64,000 nt of DNA. It comes from JAYWDA01 sp043747555 (lineage in GTDB: Bacteria > Bdellovibrionota > Bdellovibrionia > Bdellovibrionales > Bdellovibrionaceae). A program made the translations under genes and the position numbers. The stretch spans positions 54,717 to 118,716 of the forward strand of contig JAYTOY010000052.1 of NCBI GenBank assembly GCA_043747555.1. Reading direction: 5' to 3'. The notes under the pieces were generated by a model. That model worked only from the letters and a program-made list of their open reading frames with translations. It ran no database searches and was not told the DNA's origin. The number at the start of each line of letters is the position of its first letter. The first letter of the stretch is position 1. Below, one piece after another: positions 35,779-44,976 of the stretch.

Positions 35779-36878
35779 GCTGGTATTGAATCTTCGGTAC
35801 TTCGGATTTCATGAAGTTTAGAACTTAAATCTACGTTCAGTTTTTCAAGGGCTCCCTGAGCCATGCGAAGCTTTTCGGTTTCATCATTTTTTGCACTCCA
35901 CATAAATCTTAAACTATCTAGCTGATGTCGCAGGTCAAAGACCTGTTTTTCCAAATTTTTCCGCTGTTCAAATTCTTCCATTAACCGATCTTTCGCGTCT
36001 TGATGCTCAATCTTAAGGCGTGCCACTTCTGACGTCTGTGTCTGAAACTGGCTTTGAATTTCTTGAAGGTTTTGCTGATGTCTTTCTTGGGCCGCTTCAA
36101 GATGTCTGCGAAGTTCAATGTTCTCGTTTTCCAATTGATCAGCTCGCTCTTTGAAAATTTGTAAGCGGCCTACTTTGTCTAAGAGGGAAGTATTAAGTGC
36201 TTTGACTTGATCTGATTCAAGGACAAGCTGCTGATTCATAATTTCAAAATGCTCGGTGACTTGCCAGTTCTTTTTTTCCAATTCTTCGATTTGGAATTTT
36301 GAATTTTTAGTTAGCTCCATCACCTGCTGGCGAAAAGCTGAGAGCTGGCCTTCTTTTTTATCAAGTGAGCTTTTCAGTTCCTCTTGGCGAAGTTCTAAGG
36401 ATTTAGAGTATTTTTTTAAATCTTGCACAAAGGGTTTTACGTGAACTCTAATTCGCTCGTGATATTTAGTCAGACGATCTGCTTGATTTTTTGTCGATTG
36501 ATAAAGGTGATGAAGATTTAAATACTTTTCTTGAATAGTTTGCTTAGCATTTTCTAAATCATCAATTTTTGCTTTCCATACATTGTCTTTTTCTTTCATC
36601 ACAAGTAAGCGATCGGTGGCTTGATTTGCATTTTGTTTTTGATTTAAGGACTCAGCAGTTAATTTCTGATTTTCGCCTTCAAGCATAGAAAGACGTCGAA
36701 GTGTTACTTTAAGCCGCGCCATTAAGTCTTCGTTTTGAGAGATTAAGCTTTCAATGGTGGAAGAGCGGAGAAGTTCTGACGGCACGCGATCGCGCTGCAC
36801 CGGAAACGGCAACTGGTCCGGTAACGTGCTTCGGCTTTGATTTAAGTCTGGTAAGAAATCGAGTTCGTTCACTTCCAT
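35730..36878 (-). CDS. long coiled-coil protein of unknown function
   Basis: I do not recognise a specific family. About residues 45-355 form an almost continuous coiled coil (heptad leucines, glutamine- and glutamate-rich), with short less regular ends. No signal peptide and no membrane segment are visible, so it is probably cytosolic and rod-shaped. The start is the ATG at 36878, which has GGAGG 6 nt upstream; the frame extends 21 codons further. It overlaps the STAS gene by 49 nt at the 3' ends. Confidence 0.75.
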   Translation of the reverse strand: MEVNELDFLPDLNQSRSTLPDQLPFPVQRDRVPSELLRSSTIESLISQNEDLMARLKVTLRRLSMLEGENQKLTAESLNQKQNANQATDRLLVMKEKDNVWKAKIDDLENAKQTIQEKYLNLHHLYQSTKNQADRLTKYHERIRVHVKPFVQDLKKYSKSLELRQEELKSSLDKKEGQLSAFRQQVMELTKNSKFQIEELEKKNWQVTEHFEIMNQQLVLESDQVKALNTSLLDKVGRLQIFKERADQLENENIELRRHLEAAQERHQQNLQEIQSQFQTQTSEVARLKIEHQDAKDRLMEEFEQRKNLEKQVFDLRHQLDSLRFMWSAKNDETEKLRMAQGALEKLNVDLSSKLHEIRSTEDSIPAQTAGIFDEVSAASGI

Positions 36879-37007
36879 CTGTTCCTCCATGAACTTAGAA
36901 GTCCCTGTAGCTAGAATGACAAGACCAGGGTCAGGGGTCAAACCAAAGGCTTGAATCTAGACTATCAACTAGCTTTGGTTTTTTAAAAAAGGGCCGATAA
37001 AATACCT

Positions 37008-37586
37008 GTGGCAGATACAGCACTGAAATTAGATTCAAAAAGTTCAAAGCCCGAAGATACCCAGCTTTTTAATTTAAAAGCGGATGCGACCGATTTGGGA
37101 CGAGCAGATAGTCTTCGCTACAATATTCTGACTTGGGTCTTAGATGAGCAGTATGATAAGGCGATCAAAGAGGTCAAAGACCTTCTTTCTAGGCCGTCCC
37201 CTTACCCTGATTTTCAGGAAAGAGTGACCCGCTACGCTCATCATTCGGTGGATTTAATTTTTGCAATCAAAGCGAAGAGAAACTTTCCGGGAATCAGCAG
37301 CTTAACCAGAGCCAAACAGCAGGAGCTTCGAGAAAAGTTCAAAGAACACTTTAAGGAACTTCAGTATATCCTTATGCGAATTGAGAAAGTCGAGGCTGAT
37401 TTAAGAATCAGCGATACTCGCTCGACAATCTATGTTGTTCGAGCCCTTTGGTTGGCAGGCATTGGAATTATATTTTTAGCTTTTTTACTGGAAATCATTC
37501 GCGGACTTGCACAAACAGGATTAGTCGTTTTTGATGAAAGTATCACCACCGGCACAAACTGGCTTTTTAACTTAATTGGACTTTAG
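37008..37586 (+). CDS. protein of unknown function with C-terminal membrane segment
   Basis: A 192-residue protein I do not recognise. It starts at a GTG (37008) behind AGGG. The first 130 residues are helical and charged, with LDEQYDKAIKEVKDLLSRPS reminiscent of a helical-repeat unit. A hydrophobic segment (IYVVRALWLAGIGIIFLAFLL, about residues 141-161) and a possible second at the end follow. It is divergent from the coiled-coil gene, and its 3' end overlaps the convergent VKOR-DsbA gene by 15 nt. Confidence 0.6.
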   Translation: MADTALKLDSKSSKPEDTQLFNLKADATDLGRADSLRYNILTWVLDEQYDKAIKEVKDLLSRPSPYPDFQERVTRYAHHSVDLIFAIKAKRNFPGISSLTRAKQQELREKFKEHFKELQYILMRIEKVEADLRISDTRSTIYVVRALWLAGIGIIFLAFLLEIIRGLAQTGLVVFDESITTGTNWLFNLIGL

Positions 37587-38780
37587 GCTTTCGTAAGCTT
37601 TTTCCAAAACCGGAAGAAATTGCCCGTAACCCAACTGCCGATTGTTAACATAAATACTTGGCGTTCCAGAGACACCAGCCCTGATTCCCTCACTGGCCAT
37701 GGCTTGAACTTCGTTGCGCGTTTCTAACTGACCAGCACAAGTTTTTAACTGAGCACAATCGGACTTCGTCTCTTGACAGACTAAATCGCTGACTTCGTCT
37801 TTTGAGCTGTAGGACTGAAGTTTTTCTTGGTTATCAAATAAGACATGGTGAGCCTGCCAACCTTTTTTGAAAAGCTTTTCCGAGCAATGAACAACAAATG
37901 CGGCTTCGCATGAAATTCCATCGCCTTTCCCGGTCATAGATGAATCTGGATTACAGGTGCCATCCAGTGGGTAATATTTAAAAACAAGTTTTACGTCAGA
38001 ATGAGAAGCTGCAAACGCATCCATAGAAAAATAGGCTTCTTTGCAGTGAGAACATCTAAAGTCAGCAAACTCTACGATCTCCATTTTTGGAGTTCCAGAG
38101 CCTTTGAAATCAACCAAGCCTTGGTTGAGGTTAAATGTTTGCAGCCGCGCCGCTTGCCACTGGGCGATCTTTTCGACCGAAATGATCGCCATTTTGTCGC
38201 CCTGAAAATTATCTAGGAAAATAAAATTTAAGAAAAAAGCGCCGGCAGGAATTGCTATCAAAGTACCTAAGACGCCGCGATGGTCAGAAAAAAGGGCCAT
38301 GAAATCAGAGGATAAGTTTTTAAAAAGCCCGGGCCTTGCCCAGAAGTAAGTCCCAAGAAAAGTAACCAGTGAAAGGCCATAAGAAATAATACAGAAAAGA
38401 CATAGGCTTTTCAGAAGGGTTGCAGAAATAAAACCCATAACAAGAGAGGCTAAGAAAACAAGAGATGCTAACCAGAAAGAGTAGCGCTGACCACGCTCTT
38501 CATTTTCAATCCAGCCCGAGCGGGAACTGATGAGCATTAGGACTAAGACAAAATTAGTCGCAAGGCCCCAAACCGCCATCGGAATTCCTAAAAACTGTGC
38601 ATAAGAAGAAGCGCTGACGGCATCGCAATTCCACAGTTCATTAAAGTTACAAACACTGTTATGGCCAAGAGCTCCAAAACGAAGGGCGTAAAATTTAAAA
38701 CTAAGGTAGCCGTGCACTCCAACAGCAGCCGCAGTTGATAAAAGAGCCAGAAGCCAAGAATATTGCCGATTTTTTTCCAT
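37572..38780 (-). CDS. VKOR-DsbA fusion (vitamin K epoxide reductase domain plus thioredoxin-like domain)
   Basis: A 402-residue disulfide-forming enzyme. The N-terminal VKOR domain has four membrane segments with loop cysteines Cys44 and Cys52 and the active-site CLFC (Cys127, Cys130). The C-terminal thioredoxin-like domain has FRCSHCKEAY (Cys243, Cys246) and the cis-proline loop GVSGTPSIY. In this arrangement the VKOR part would reoxidise the DsbA-like part with quinone, replacing DsbB. Partners are presumably exported cysteine-containing proteins such as LptD. The gene is divergent from the ChaN-like gene. Confidence 0.9.
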   Translation of the reverse strand: MEKNRQYSWLLALLSTAAAVGVHGYLSFKFYALRFGALGHNSVCNFNELWNCDAVSASSYAQFLGIPMAVWGLATNFVLVLMLISSRSGWIENEERGQRYSFWLASLVFLASLVMGFISATLLKSLCLFCIISYGLSLVTFLGTYFWARPGLFKNLSSDFMALFSDHRGVLGTLIAIPAGAFFLNFIFLDNFQGDKMAIISVEKIAQWQAARLQTFNLNQGLVDFKGSGTPKMEIVEFADFRCSHCKEAYFSMDAFAASHSDVKLVFKYYPLDGTCNPDSSMTGKGDGISCEAAFVVHCSEKLFKKGWQAHHVLFDNQEKLQSYSSKDEVSDLVCQETKSDCAQLKTCAGQLETRNEVQAMASEGIRAGVSGTPSIYVNNRQLGYGQFLPVLEKAYESLKSN

Positions 38781-38851
38781 ATTTTGATCAGATCATAGGA
38801 TGGAGATTGAAATCAAATTAATTTGTGGAAAAATGAATTAAGGAAAAACAT

Positions 38852-40429
38852 GTGAAACAGGCTGAGAAATGGTTCCAAATTCGATTTGATCTGTACCAGC
38901 ACGTATTGGCTCGGGTCAGCCAGAGGGTTGGGCGTGAACCGCGCGACTTGGTGGCTTACCGCGAAACTTTTGAAAAGCAGTTTGTTAAAAATTGGACTGT
39001 CACTTCCGCTGATGAATTGTTTCGCCGTTTAAATGAATCAGATATTGTATTTTTAGCAGACTTCCATGCTCTTCAACAATCGCAAAAAACCCACCTCCGA
39101 ATTTTAAAAAAAATAAAAATGGCAAGGCCGCCTTTGTTGGCCTTGGAGTGCATTGAAGCCAAGTATCAAAAATATTTAGATCGGTATATGGCGGGCACAC
39201 TTTCGGAAGCTGATTTTTTGCGCTTAGTTCGCTGGCAGGAAAACTGGGGATTTCCCTGGGAAAATTACCGGCCGATCTTTACCTGGGCACGACAAAAAAA
39301 GGTCTTGGTTTATGGCGTCAATACTCGGGCCAAAAAAAAATTGGCGGAGAGGGATCTATTTGCCAGTCGAAAGATTCAAGCCTTGCATAAAAAGCATCCT
39401 GGCCTGCAAGTGTTTGTTATTTTCGGCGATCTTCATATGGCCCCCGAACATCTGCTAAAGAAAGTCGTACTACCAAAAGAAAAGCACTTATTAATTTTAC
39501 AAAATTCTGAAAAAATTTATTTTCAAGAGCTTCGTCGATCTGGAAAGAATGCCGCAGAGCTAGTTCGCCTGGATAAAAATTCTTTTTGCATTCTGAATGT
39601 GCCTCCCTGGGTTAAATGGCAAAATTATTTGATGTTCTTAGAAAAGACGTACGATCAAAATTTAGATGAACGTGTTGATTACACGGATCATGTTCTGACC
39701 TATGCAAAAGTTTTAAGTAAAGAGCTAGGGATTAAAGTATCACTTTCAGACTTAAGTGTTTACACCGCTGCGGACTCGAGTTTTTGGGAAAATATTCAGA
39801 AGACCTGCAGTCCGCCCGAAGCTGAATGGGTGGCGCGCCTGATCGATGAGGAAAGCGTTTTTTATTTGCCCGCCACTCGGAGCGGCTATTTGCCCAGGGC
39901 ATCAGTCAATCAGGCCGTGGGTCTTGCCATGGAATACTTATTATTTAAGTCTTCAAGCCTCCAGATGAATCTTTTAGAGATGCCAGAATATTTGATTCAC
40001 TGGATTTGGGTGAATGGTTGGAGCTATTTCGGCAGTAAAATCATAAATCCCAAAAGGAAGACGGACACCCTTATGGACATCAAGGCTCGCCTCACAAGTC
40101 CAAAGGGCAAGCTTGAACGTGAACCTTTGCAGGTGGCACTTTCACACAAAATTTATGAATTGGGAGCAGCTAGCGGACGTCGAATGCCTCAGAAAAAATT
40201 TAAAGTCCGGCGCAAAAGAAGTTATATTATCGCGGCCGAACTTTTAGGCGGCTTGATGGGTGAAAAAATTTTTGAAGCCTACCTGCGTAATAAATTGTCA
40301 GCAGTGAAGATCCGGGAATTACTATCGACGTCGATGAGTTCTGAAAGTTTTCCTCCTGAATACTTTAAATTTGTTCAGTTTTTGGAAGGAATTCCAATTT
40401 CATTTCAGAGTAAAGAGGAGAAAATTTAG
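38852..40429 (+). CDS. ChaN-like/Tiki-superfamily protein
   Basis: A 525-residue protein. The N-terminal half (about residues 50-260) fits the ChaN heme-binding or Tiki/TraB fold: FLADFHALQQSQ, LALECIEAKYQ and VIFGDLHMAPEHL hold the conserved histidine and glutamate positions. The C-terminal half (about 280-525) is mostly helical and not recognised. No signal peptide is visible, unlike the ChaN lipoproteins. It starts at a GTG with AAGGA 8 nt upstream and is followed without gap by the GYF protein. Confidence 0.72.
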   Translation: MKQAEKWFQIRFDLYQHVLARVSQRVGREPRDLVAYRETFEKQFVKNWTVTSADELFRRLNESDIVFLADFHALQQSQKTHLRILKKIKMARPPLLALECIEAKYQKYLDRYMAGTLSEADFLRLVRWQENWGFPWENYRPIFTWARQKKVLVYGVNTRAKKKLAERDLFASRKIQALHKKHPGLQVFVIFGDLHMAPEHLLKKVVLPKEKHLLILQNSEKIYFQELRRSGKNAAELVRLDKNSFCILNVPPWVKWQNYLMFLEKTYDQNLDERVDYTDHVLTYAKVLSKELGIKVSLSDLSVYTAADSSFWENIQKTCSPPEAEWVARLIDEESVFYLPATRSGYLPRASVNQAVGLAMEYLLFKSSSLQMNLLEMPEYLIHWIWVNGWSYFGSKIINPKRKTDTLMDIKARLTSPKGKLEREPLQVALSHKIYELGAASGRRMPQKKFKVRRKRSYIIAAELLGGLMGEKIFEAYLRNKLSAVKIRELLSTSMSSESFPPEYFKFVQFLEGIPISFQSKEEKI

Positions 40430-40840
40430 ATGTGGTATATCAGTGCAGCCTTAAAGCCCTTGGGCCCTTTTGAACTTTTGGAAATTCGTGAAAAAATAAG
40501 GACTGGGCACATCAGTCCCCATGATTTAATTTTTCAAGAAGGCAGTGCTCAGTGGAAGCCCGCTCAGGATTGGGATGAAGTCCGTCAATTAGGGTTCCCA
40601 GCCTTTGAAGCCGTTGGAACAGATAGTTTAATTGAGCCGGTATGGATTGTTTTACGGCGACCTAAAGATCCAGCCGATCAAGGGCAAAACTATCAGCAAG
40701 AGGGGCCCATGGCTGGGGTTCAAATCGTTAAGTTTTTAGCTGAAGGACGCCTTCAGGGTGATGACTTAGTATGGAAAAAAGGACTTTCTGGTTGGTCGCG
40801 CGTCGTCGACCGCCAAGAATTCACTTCACCTGATCTTTAA
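40430..40840 (+). CDS. GYF_2 double-domain protein
   Basis: A 136-residue protein made of two GYF_2-type repeats. Each has a W-Y/W start (WYISAALKPLGPFELLEIR and WIVLRRPKDPADQ), a GPF/GPM-like stretch and a WK or W ending (QWKPAQDW and GWSRVV). GYF domains bind proline-rich peptides. The ATG follows the ChaN-like stop directly (TAGATG), so the pair is coupled. Its 3' end overlaps the convergent HU gene by 20 nt. Confidence 0.78.
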   Translation: MWYISAALKPLGPFELLEIREKIRTGHISPHDLIFQEGSAQWKPAQDWDEVRQLGFPAFEAVGTDSLIEPVWIVLRRPKDPADQGQNYQQEGPMAGVQIVKFLAEGRLQGDDLVWKKGLSGWSRVVDRQEFTSPDL

Positions 40841-41093
40841 AATCTTTTCCTGGTCTAAAACGTGGAATTTTGCCGCCAGGAATGGCGACGGCTTGGCCTG
40901 TTTTTGGGTTGCGACCTGTGCGCGACTTACGTGCCAATCTGGAAAAAGTTCCAAAGCCAACAAGTTTAACCTCCTCGCCTTTTGAAACCGTTTTTTGAAT
41001 AATTTCAAGGGCGGCATCAAGAACATTTTCAGATTGACTCTTAGTCAGACGAGTTTTCGATGCAAGTTGGTCAACCAATTGCGATTTATTCAT
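40821..41093 (-). CDS. HU family DNA-binding protein
   Basis: A 90-residue nucleoid protein. NKSQLVDQLASKT, VKLVGFGTFS and the beta-arm ARKSRTGRNPKTGQAV, with its DNA-bending proline region, are classic for HU/IHF. It should dimerise and bend DNA. It is divergent from argS and convergent with the GYF gene. The IHF-specific features are not clear, so HU is the safer name. Confidence 0.93.
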   Translation of the reverse strand: MNKSQLVDQLASKTRLTKSQSENVLDAALEIIQKTVSKGEEVKLVGFGTFSRLARKSRTGRNPKTGQAVAIPGGKIPRFRPGKDFKDQVK

Positions 41094-41205
41094 GTCGTAG
41101 GCACTCCTGTTGGGAGCAAAACTTAAGATTTTTTAGGGGTTCTCGTCAAGGCATTCCCGCTTGCTTTGATATTGAAATGATGCAGAATTATGTTAACCTT
41201 CTGGA

Positions 41206-42906
41206 ATGATTTCAAAAGCAAAGTTGGACTTGGCTCAGCTCCTTTCTATCGAATGTCAGATTGATGCCCCTGAAATTTATAACCTCCTTGAGATTCCAAA
41301 GCTTTATGATCACGGTCACTTGGCTTTGCCACTTTTTGGATTGGCTAAAAAACTAAAAAAAAATCCTATCGAATGGTGTCAGGAATTAGCTCATAATTTT
41401 TCTAAAAAGTCGCTTGACTTCATTTTGCAAGCTAAGCCCACCGGTGGCTTTCTTAACTTTACTTTGACGCCTCAATATCTGAGCGAGCTTTTATTTAGTT
41501 CTTTGCAAAAATCTGACTATTATCGAAGCCACAGCGGGCAGGGGCAAACCGTTGTGATTGATTTTTCATCACCCAATGTCGCAAAGCCAATGCATATTGG
41601 ACATATGCGGGCCACCATCGTCGGTCAGGCCATTCGAAATTTAGCTGAAACCCAAAACTTCAAGGTGATTGGCGTTAATCATATCGGTGACTGGGGGACT
41701 CAGTTCGGAAAACTGTGTTGGGCTTATATGGAATGGGGTGACCAGTATGATTATACAGTCAGCCCGATCGACTCATTATTAAAACTTTACGTACGATTCC
41801 ACGAAGAAGCCGAAAAAAATCCTCAGCTAGAAGAAGCAGGGGCTGCGATTTTTAAGCGGCTTGAACAAGGCGATGCACAAATTACAGGCCTTTGGAAAAT
41901 GATGATCGATTATTCCATGGCCGATTTTAATCGGCTGTATAAAATTATGAATATTCAGCACGATGTCGTCCTGGGAGAATCTTTTTACAACGATAAAATG
42001 GGTGATGTGATTCAGCGCTTGGAAAAGGCGCAGTTATTAAAAGAAAGCGACGGAGCGCAGGTCGTTTTCTTCGAAGAAAATGAAAATATGCCACCCTGTT
42101 TGATTAAAAAAAGCGATGGAGCTTCCATTTATGCCACCCGAGATTTAGCGGCAGCGATTTACCGGCGTGAAGTTCAAAAAGCAGATCTTGTTTTGTATGT
42201 CGTTGGTGTGGAGCAGATTCTTCATTTTAAGCAAGTTTTTGGTGTCCTTAAAAAGCTGGGTTATGCTTGGGCCGAAAAATGCCACCATATCGTCTTTGGT
42301 CGCTATCGATTTAAAGACGGAAAAATGTCTTCGCGTTCAGGCAAAGTCGTTCTGATGGAAGATGTTTTGAATCAAGCGATCGAACTTGTCGGGCAAATGG
42401 TTGAAACTAAAAATCCAGACCTAGAAGACAAAAAAAATGTGATCCAAAAAGTGGCGGTGGGCGCTGTTTTCTTCAATGATCTAATGACCGACCGAATTAA
42501 AGATGTTGAGTTTGACTGGGATCGTATTGTGAGCACAGAAGGGGACAGTGGTCCTTACGTACAGTATACGTCGGTACGGTGTAAAAGTATTTTGCGAAAA
42601 CACCAAGGCGAGATCCCCGTGAAGCCCTCAGTCCTTATGGCAACAACGGAAGAACAGAAATTAATTTTTTCACTTTTAAGATTTCCAGAGGTTTTGGAAG
42701 CAGGGTTTCGGCAATTCAAGCCAAATATTTTAGCACAATATCTTTTGGAATTATGTGCTCACTTCAGTCAATTTTATCATCACTGTCGAATTTTAGGGGA
42801 AGAGCCTACCTTGCAAAATTCAAGAATCTGCCTTGTCGCCGCCACTGAAAAAGTTTTAGCAAAGGGCTTACAGATTTTAAATATCGAAGCGCCTGAGTCC
42901 ATGTGA
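41206..42906 (+). CDS. argS: arginine-tRNA ligase
   Basis: Charges tRNA-Arg. The HIGH-type motif reads SSPNVAKPMHIGHMRA, the KMSKS-like motif is KMSSRSGKVV, and a C-terminal anticodon-binding helical domain follows. The 566-residue length is normal. The ribosome binding site is weak (CTGGA just before ATG). A GTGA overlap links it to fxsA. It is not near the arg operon and shows no ARG box in front. Confidence 0.96.
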   Translation: MISKAKLDLAQLLSIECQIDAPEIYNLLEIPKLYDHGHLALPLFGLAKKLKKNPIEWCQELAHNFSKKSLDFILQAKPTGGFLNFTLTPQYLSELLFSSLQKSDYYRSHSGQGQTVVIDFSSPNVAKPMHIGHMRATIVGQAIRNLAETQNFKVIGVNHIGDWGTQFGKLCWAYMEWGDQYDYTVSPIDSLLKLYVRFHEEAEKNPQLEEAGAAIFKRLEQGDAQITGLWKMMIDYSMADFNRLYKIMNIQHDVVLGESFYNDKMGDVIQRLEKAQLLKESDGAQVVFFEENENMPPCLIKKSDGASIYATRDLAAAIYRREVQKADLVLYVVGVEQILHFKQVFGVLKKLGYAWAEKCHHIVFGRYRFKDGKMSSRSGKVVLMEDVLNQAIELVGQMVETKNPDLEDKKNVIQKVAVGAVFFNDLMTDRIKDVEFDWDRIVSTEGDSGPYVQYTSVRCKSILRKHQGEIPVKPSVLMATTEEQKLIFSLLRFPEVLEAGFRQFKPNILAQYLLELCAHFSQFYHHCRILGEEPTLQNSRICLVAATEKVLAKGLQILNIEAPESM

Positions 42907-43400
42907 AGATTTTTATCATTGTTTTTTTTATGTCAGAAATCCTTTTAGGCGCTTGGGTTACCGAGCTTTTTGGCTTTTGGATGACGCTCTTGATTTATTT
43001 CGTTCCGACGGTTTTTGGTTTACCATTAGTGATTTTTGAGAATCAAATGAACTGGGCGGTTTTTAGAACACAGATGGCTTCCGGCCGAGCGCCAGATCAG
43101 CCATTGTTTAAACTGATGGCGGGTTTTTTTGGAAGTCTATTGCTTCTTGTGCCCAGCCTTATCTGTCGCTTGATTGCGGTTTTGTTGCTTTTTCCTCCGA
43201 CCCGGCTCTTGATCGTTTTTTTCGGAAAGAATTGGTTTGCCAAAAAAATAATGGACGGAAGTTTTTCATTGGGGCGACCCATCGATCAAAATTTCGGTCG
43301 AAATGTTGAGCGTGAAGCTCGAGTCATCGACATCGACGCCATTAAGATCGCTAGTCCCAAGACCGGTGATTCTTCCAAGGATTCCAGCCTAAAGTCTTAA
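42903..43400 (+). CDS. fxsA: FxsA family membrane protein
   Basis: A 165-residue membrane protein with about four hydrophobic segments matching FxsA: an early LFGFWMTLLIYFVPTVFGLPL, a GRAPDQPLFKLMAGFFGSLLLL segment and LLLFPPTRLLIVFFG. The FxsA family was named for relieving phage-T7 exclusion by F plasmids and has no known enzyme function. The GTG start overlaps the argS stop (GTGA). The C-terminal 40 residues are charged and cytosolic. Confidence 0.83.
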   Translation: MKIFIIVFFMSEILLGAWVTELFGFWMTLLIYFVPTVFGLPLVIFENQMNWAVFRTQMASGRAPDQPLFKLMAGFFGSLLLLVPSLICRLIAVLLLFPPTRLLIVFFGKNWFAKKIMDGSFSLGRPIDQNFGRNVEREARVIDIDAIKIASPKTGDSSKDSSLKS

Positions 43401-43479
43401 GTTTAAAAAAACTGTCTCAAAATAAGATCGCAAAGCTTTAATTGACTCAATTTTTATCAATATAAACCGATCTGTTGGC

Positions 43480-44157
43480 ATGCGCTCTTGGAATCAAATT
43501 TTTATTATCTTTTGCCTGACCCTGACAACGGGGATTTTGTGGTCCTACGCAGAATTTGCGGGGTATTTTAATTCAGGTTGGGAGCTTAAAAGAGAAGCAA
43601 AAATTCTTAAAGAGAAGCTGGATGATTCAGAATTTAAAGTGACCTTGTTACAGCATCAAATGAAGGATCTGGAGCAAACCGTAGCCAGCGTTCTTCCAAA
43701 AGATAAATTAACTAACTCGGACACTTTTCGTGATTTGGGATTAAGCCTACGGGCTCCTGCCAGCATTGAACATTTGGATTTTTCAGCCGTTCTTTTAGAG
43801 CGTGGAAAAAAATATTTTTCATCAGGAAAATATGAAGTGGCTGGCAAAGAATTCGAAAAATTGAAAAATCAATTTCCGTCGTCAGCCCATCAAATCCAAG
43901 CTCGATTTTTCTTAGCCGAAAGTTTATACTTGCAACACGATTTTAAAAAATGCACTGAAGTGATCGATGAAATGGTTTTGCAATACCCTGATCACGAGCT
44001 GACTGGATTTATTCTGCTGCGACTGGGGCAAATCAGCGAGCACAATAACCAGATCGAAGAAGCTCAGGAAATTTATCGCACTGTCGCCAATCATTTTTCG
44101 CAAAAAGCTTTGAAACAACAAGCCTTGGTTCTTCTGAAAAGTTTGGAAATTCAGTGA
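43480..44157 (+). CDS. TPR-containing protein with N-terminal anchor
   Basis: A 225-residue protein with an N-terminal hydrophobic anchor (about residues 5-25), a coiled-coil stretch (about 35-70) and two to three tetratricopeptide repeats (FSSGKYEVAGKEFEKLKNQFP, shown here only up to its 20th residue in the protein; ESLYLQHDFKKCTEVIDEM; EEAQEIYRTVANHF). The order anchor, coil, TPR resembles CpoB/YbgF of the cell envelope, but no pal or tol genes are near. The stop TGA overlaps the start of the next gene, so the two are coupled. Confidence 0.7.
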   Translation: MRSWNQIFIIFCLTLTTGILWSYAEFAGYFNSGWELKREAKILKEKLDDSEFKVTLLQHQMKDLEQTVASVLPKDKLTNSDTFRDLGLSLRAPASIEHLDFSAVLLERGKKYFSSGKYEVAGKEFEKLKNQFPSSAHQIQARFFLAESLYLQHDFKKCTEVIDEMVLQYPDHELTGFILLRLGQISEHNNQIEEAQEIYRTVANHFSQKALKQQALVLLKSLEIQ

Positions 44158-44891
44158 TGAGCCCCAAGCATTTATTTGTTTTTGCATTTTTCTTTGCCCT
44201 TGATGTCAGGGTGCGAGCCTCCAGCGATTTTTTGGAACGTCCCGCAGGCTGTCTTAAGAAACCGAGTGCTTGTGCCATTCAAACAAAATCCAGCGCCTTC
44301 CATTTTTTATTGGGCGAAGATGAATTTCATTTGGGGCCAAGCAGTTTAGTTCTTCGCCATTCAAGATCCCATTTAGAATTTATTCATGGAACACTTTGGG
44401 CGCAGAATTATGAAAAAATGCAGGTGGCAACAATTTTTGGAGACGTTAAAGCGGCCAGCGGACCTTTTTGGGTTTTAGGGGATAAGGATAAGATTTGGAT
44501 TCGAAATATCAACGCCGAACTTTCACTGCATTTGCGGGATGGGCGAAATATTGAAGTTCCCATTGGCTTTCAGATTTGGTTGGGCGGAGTTGATGAAAAA
44601 GGGCGGTCGACCATTGGTATCCCTGAAATGATTCCCGTCGAAGAGCATATCCGAGTCTGGAGTTATTTATTTCCGGGGACAAAAGAAGAGTTTAAAAAAG
44701 AAGTTGTGCAAGTCAAATGGACTTGGGGCTCTTTAAGTGAAAGGTCCTCGCAGTTATACTTAAACATGACCCGTCACCATGAGGATTTGGCGACAAAGCG
44801 TCAATTAAAAATCCAGCAGCGCGAAGTTGCGGCCACCATACAAAAAAAACAGATGCGTGAGCTTTATAAAGAAAAAGCATTTTGGCGATAA
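44154..44891 (+). CDS. exported FecR-like beta-rich protein
   Basis: A 245-residue protein with a signal peptide (about residues 1-23). The middle region (GTLWAQNYEKMQVATIFGDV, then ASGPFWVLGDKDKIWI) has the alternating pattern of FecR-type iron-sensor-like periplasmic domains, but the match is weak. The C-terminal 60 residues are helical and charged (RQLKIQQREVAATIQKKQ). GTG at 44154 or ATG at 44157 is the start, overlapping the TPR stop. Function unknown. Confidence 0.55.
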   Translation: MMSPKHLFVFAFFFALDVRVRASSDFLERPAGCLKKPSACAIQTKSSAFHFLLGEDEFHLGPSSLVLRHSRSHLEFIHGTLWAQNYEKMQVATIFGDVKAASGPFWVLGDKDKIWIRNINAELSLHLRDGRNIEVPIGFQIWLGGVDEKGRSTIGIPEMIPVEEHIRVWSYLFPGTKEEFKKEVVQVKWTWGSLSERSSQLYLNMTRHHEDLATKRQLKIQQREVAATIQKKQMRELYKEKAFWR

Positions 44892-44906
44892 TTCTGGAGC
44901 CTCCTG

Positions 44907-44926
44907 GTCTAGCGATCCCGCTAGAC
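44907..44926 (+). terminator. hairpin after the FecR-like gene
   Basis: GTCTAGCG and CGCTAGAC form a perfect 8-bp stem with an ATCC loop, 16 nt after the stop. No T-run follows, so it is a weak terminator candidate or a 3'-end stabiliser. Confidence 0.4.
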
Positions 44927-44976
44927 TAACGTTAGAGTCATTTTGGAATAAGGTCCTATTTTTAATCATTCTCCTC

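Noticed and set aside
44907..44926. strong terminator after the FecR-like gene
   Set aside because: Kept only as a weak call, because the perfect 8-bp stem has no T-run.
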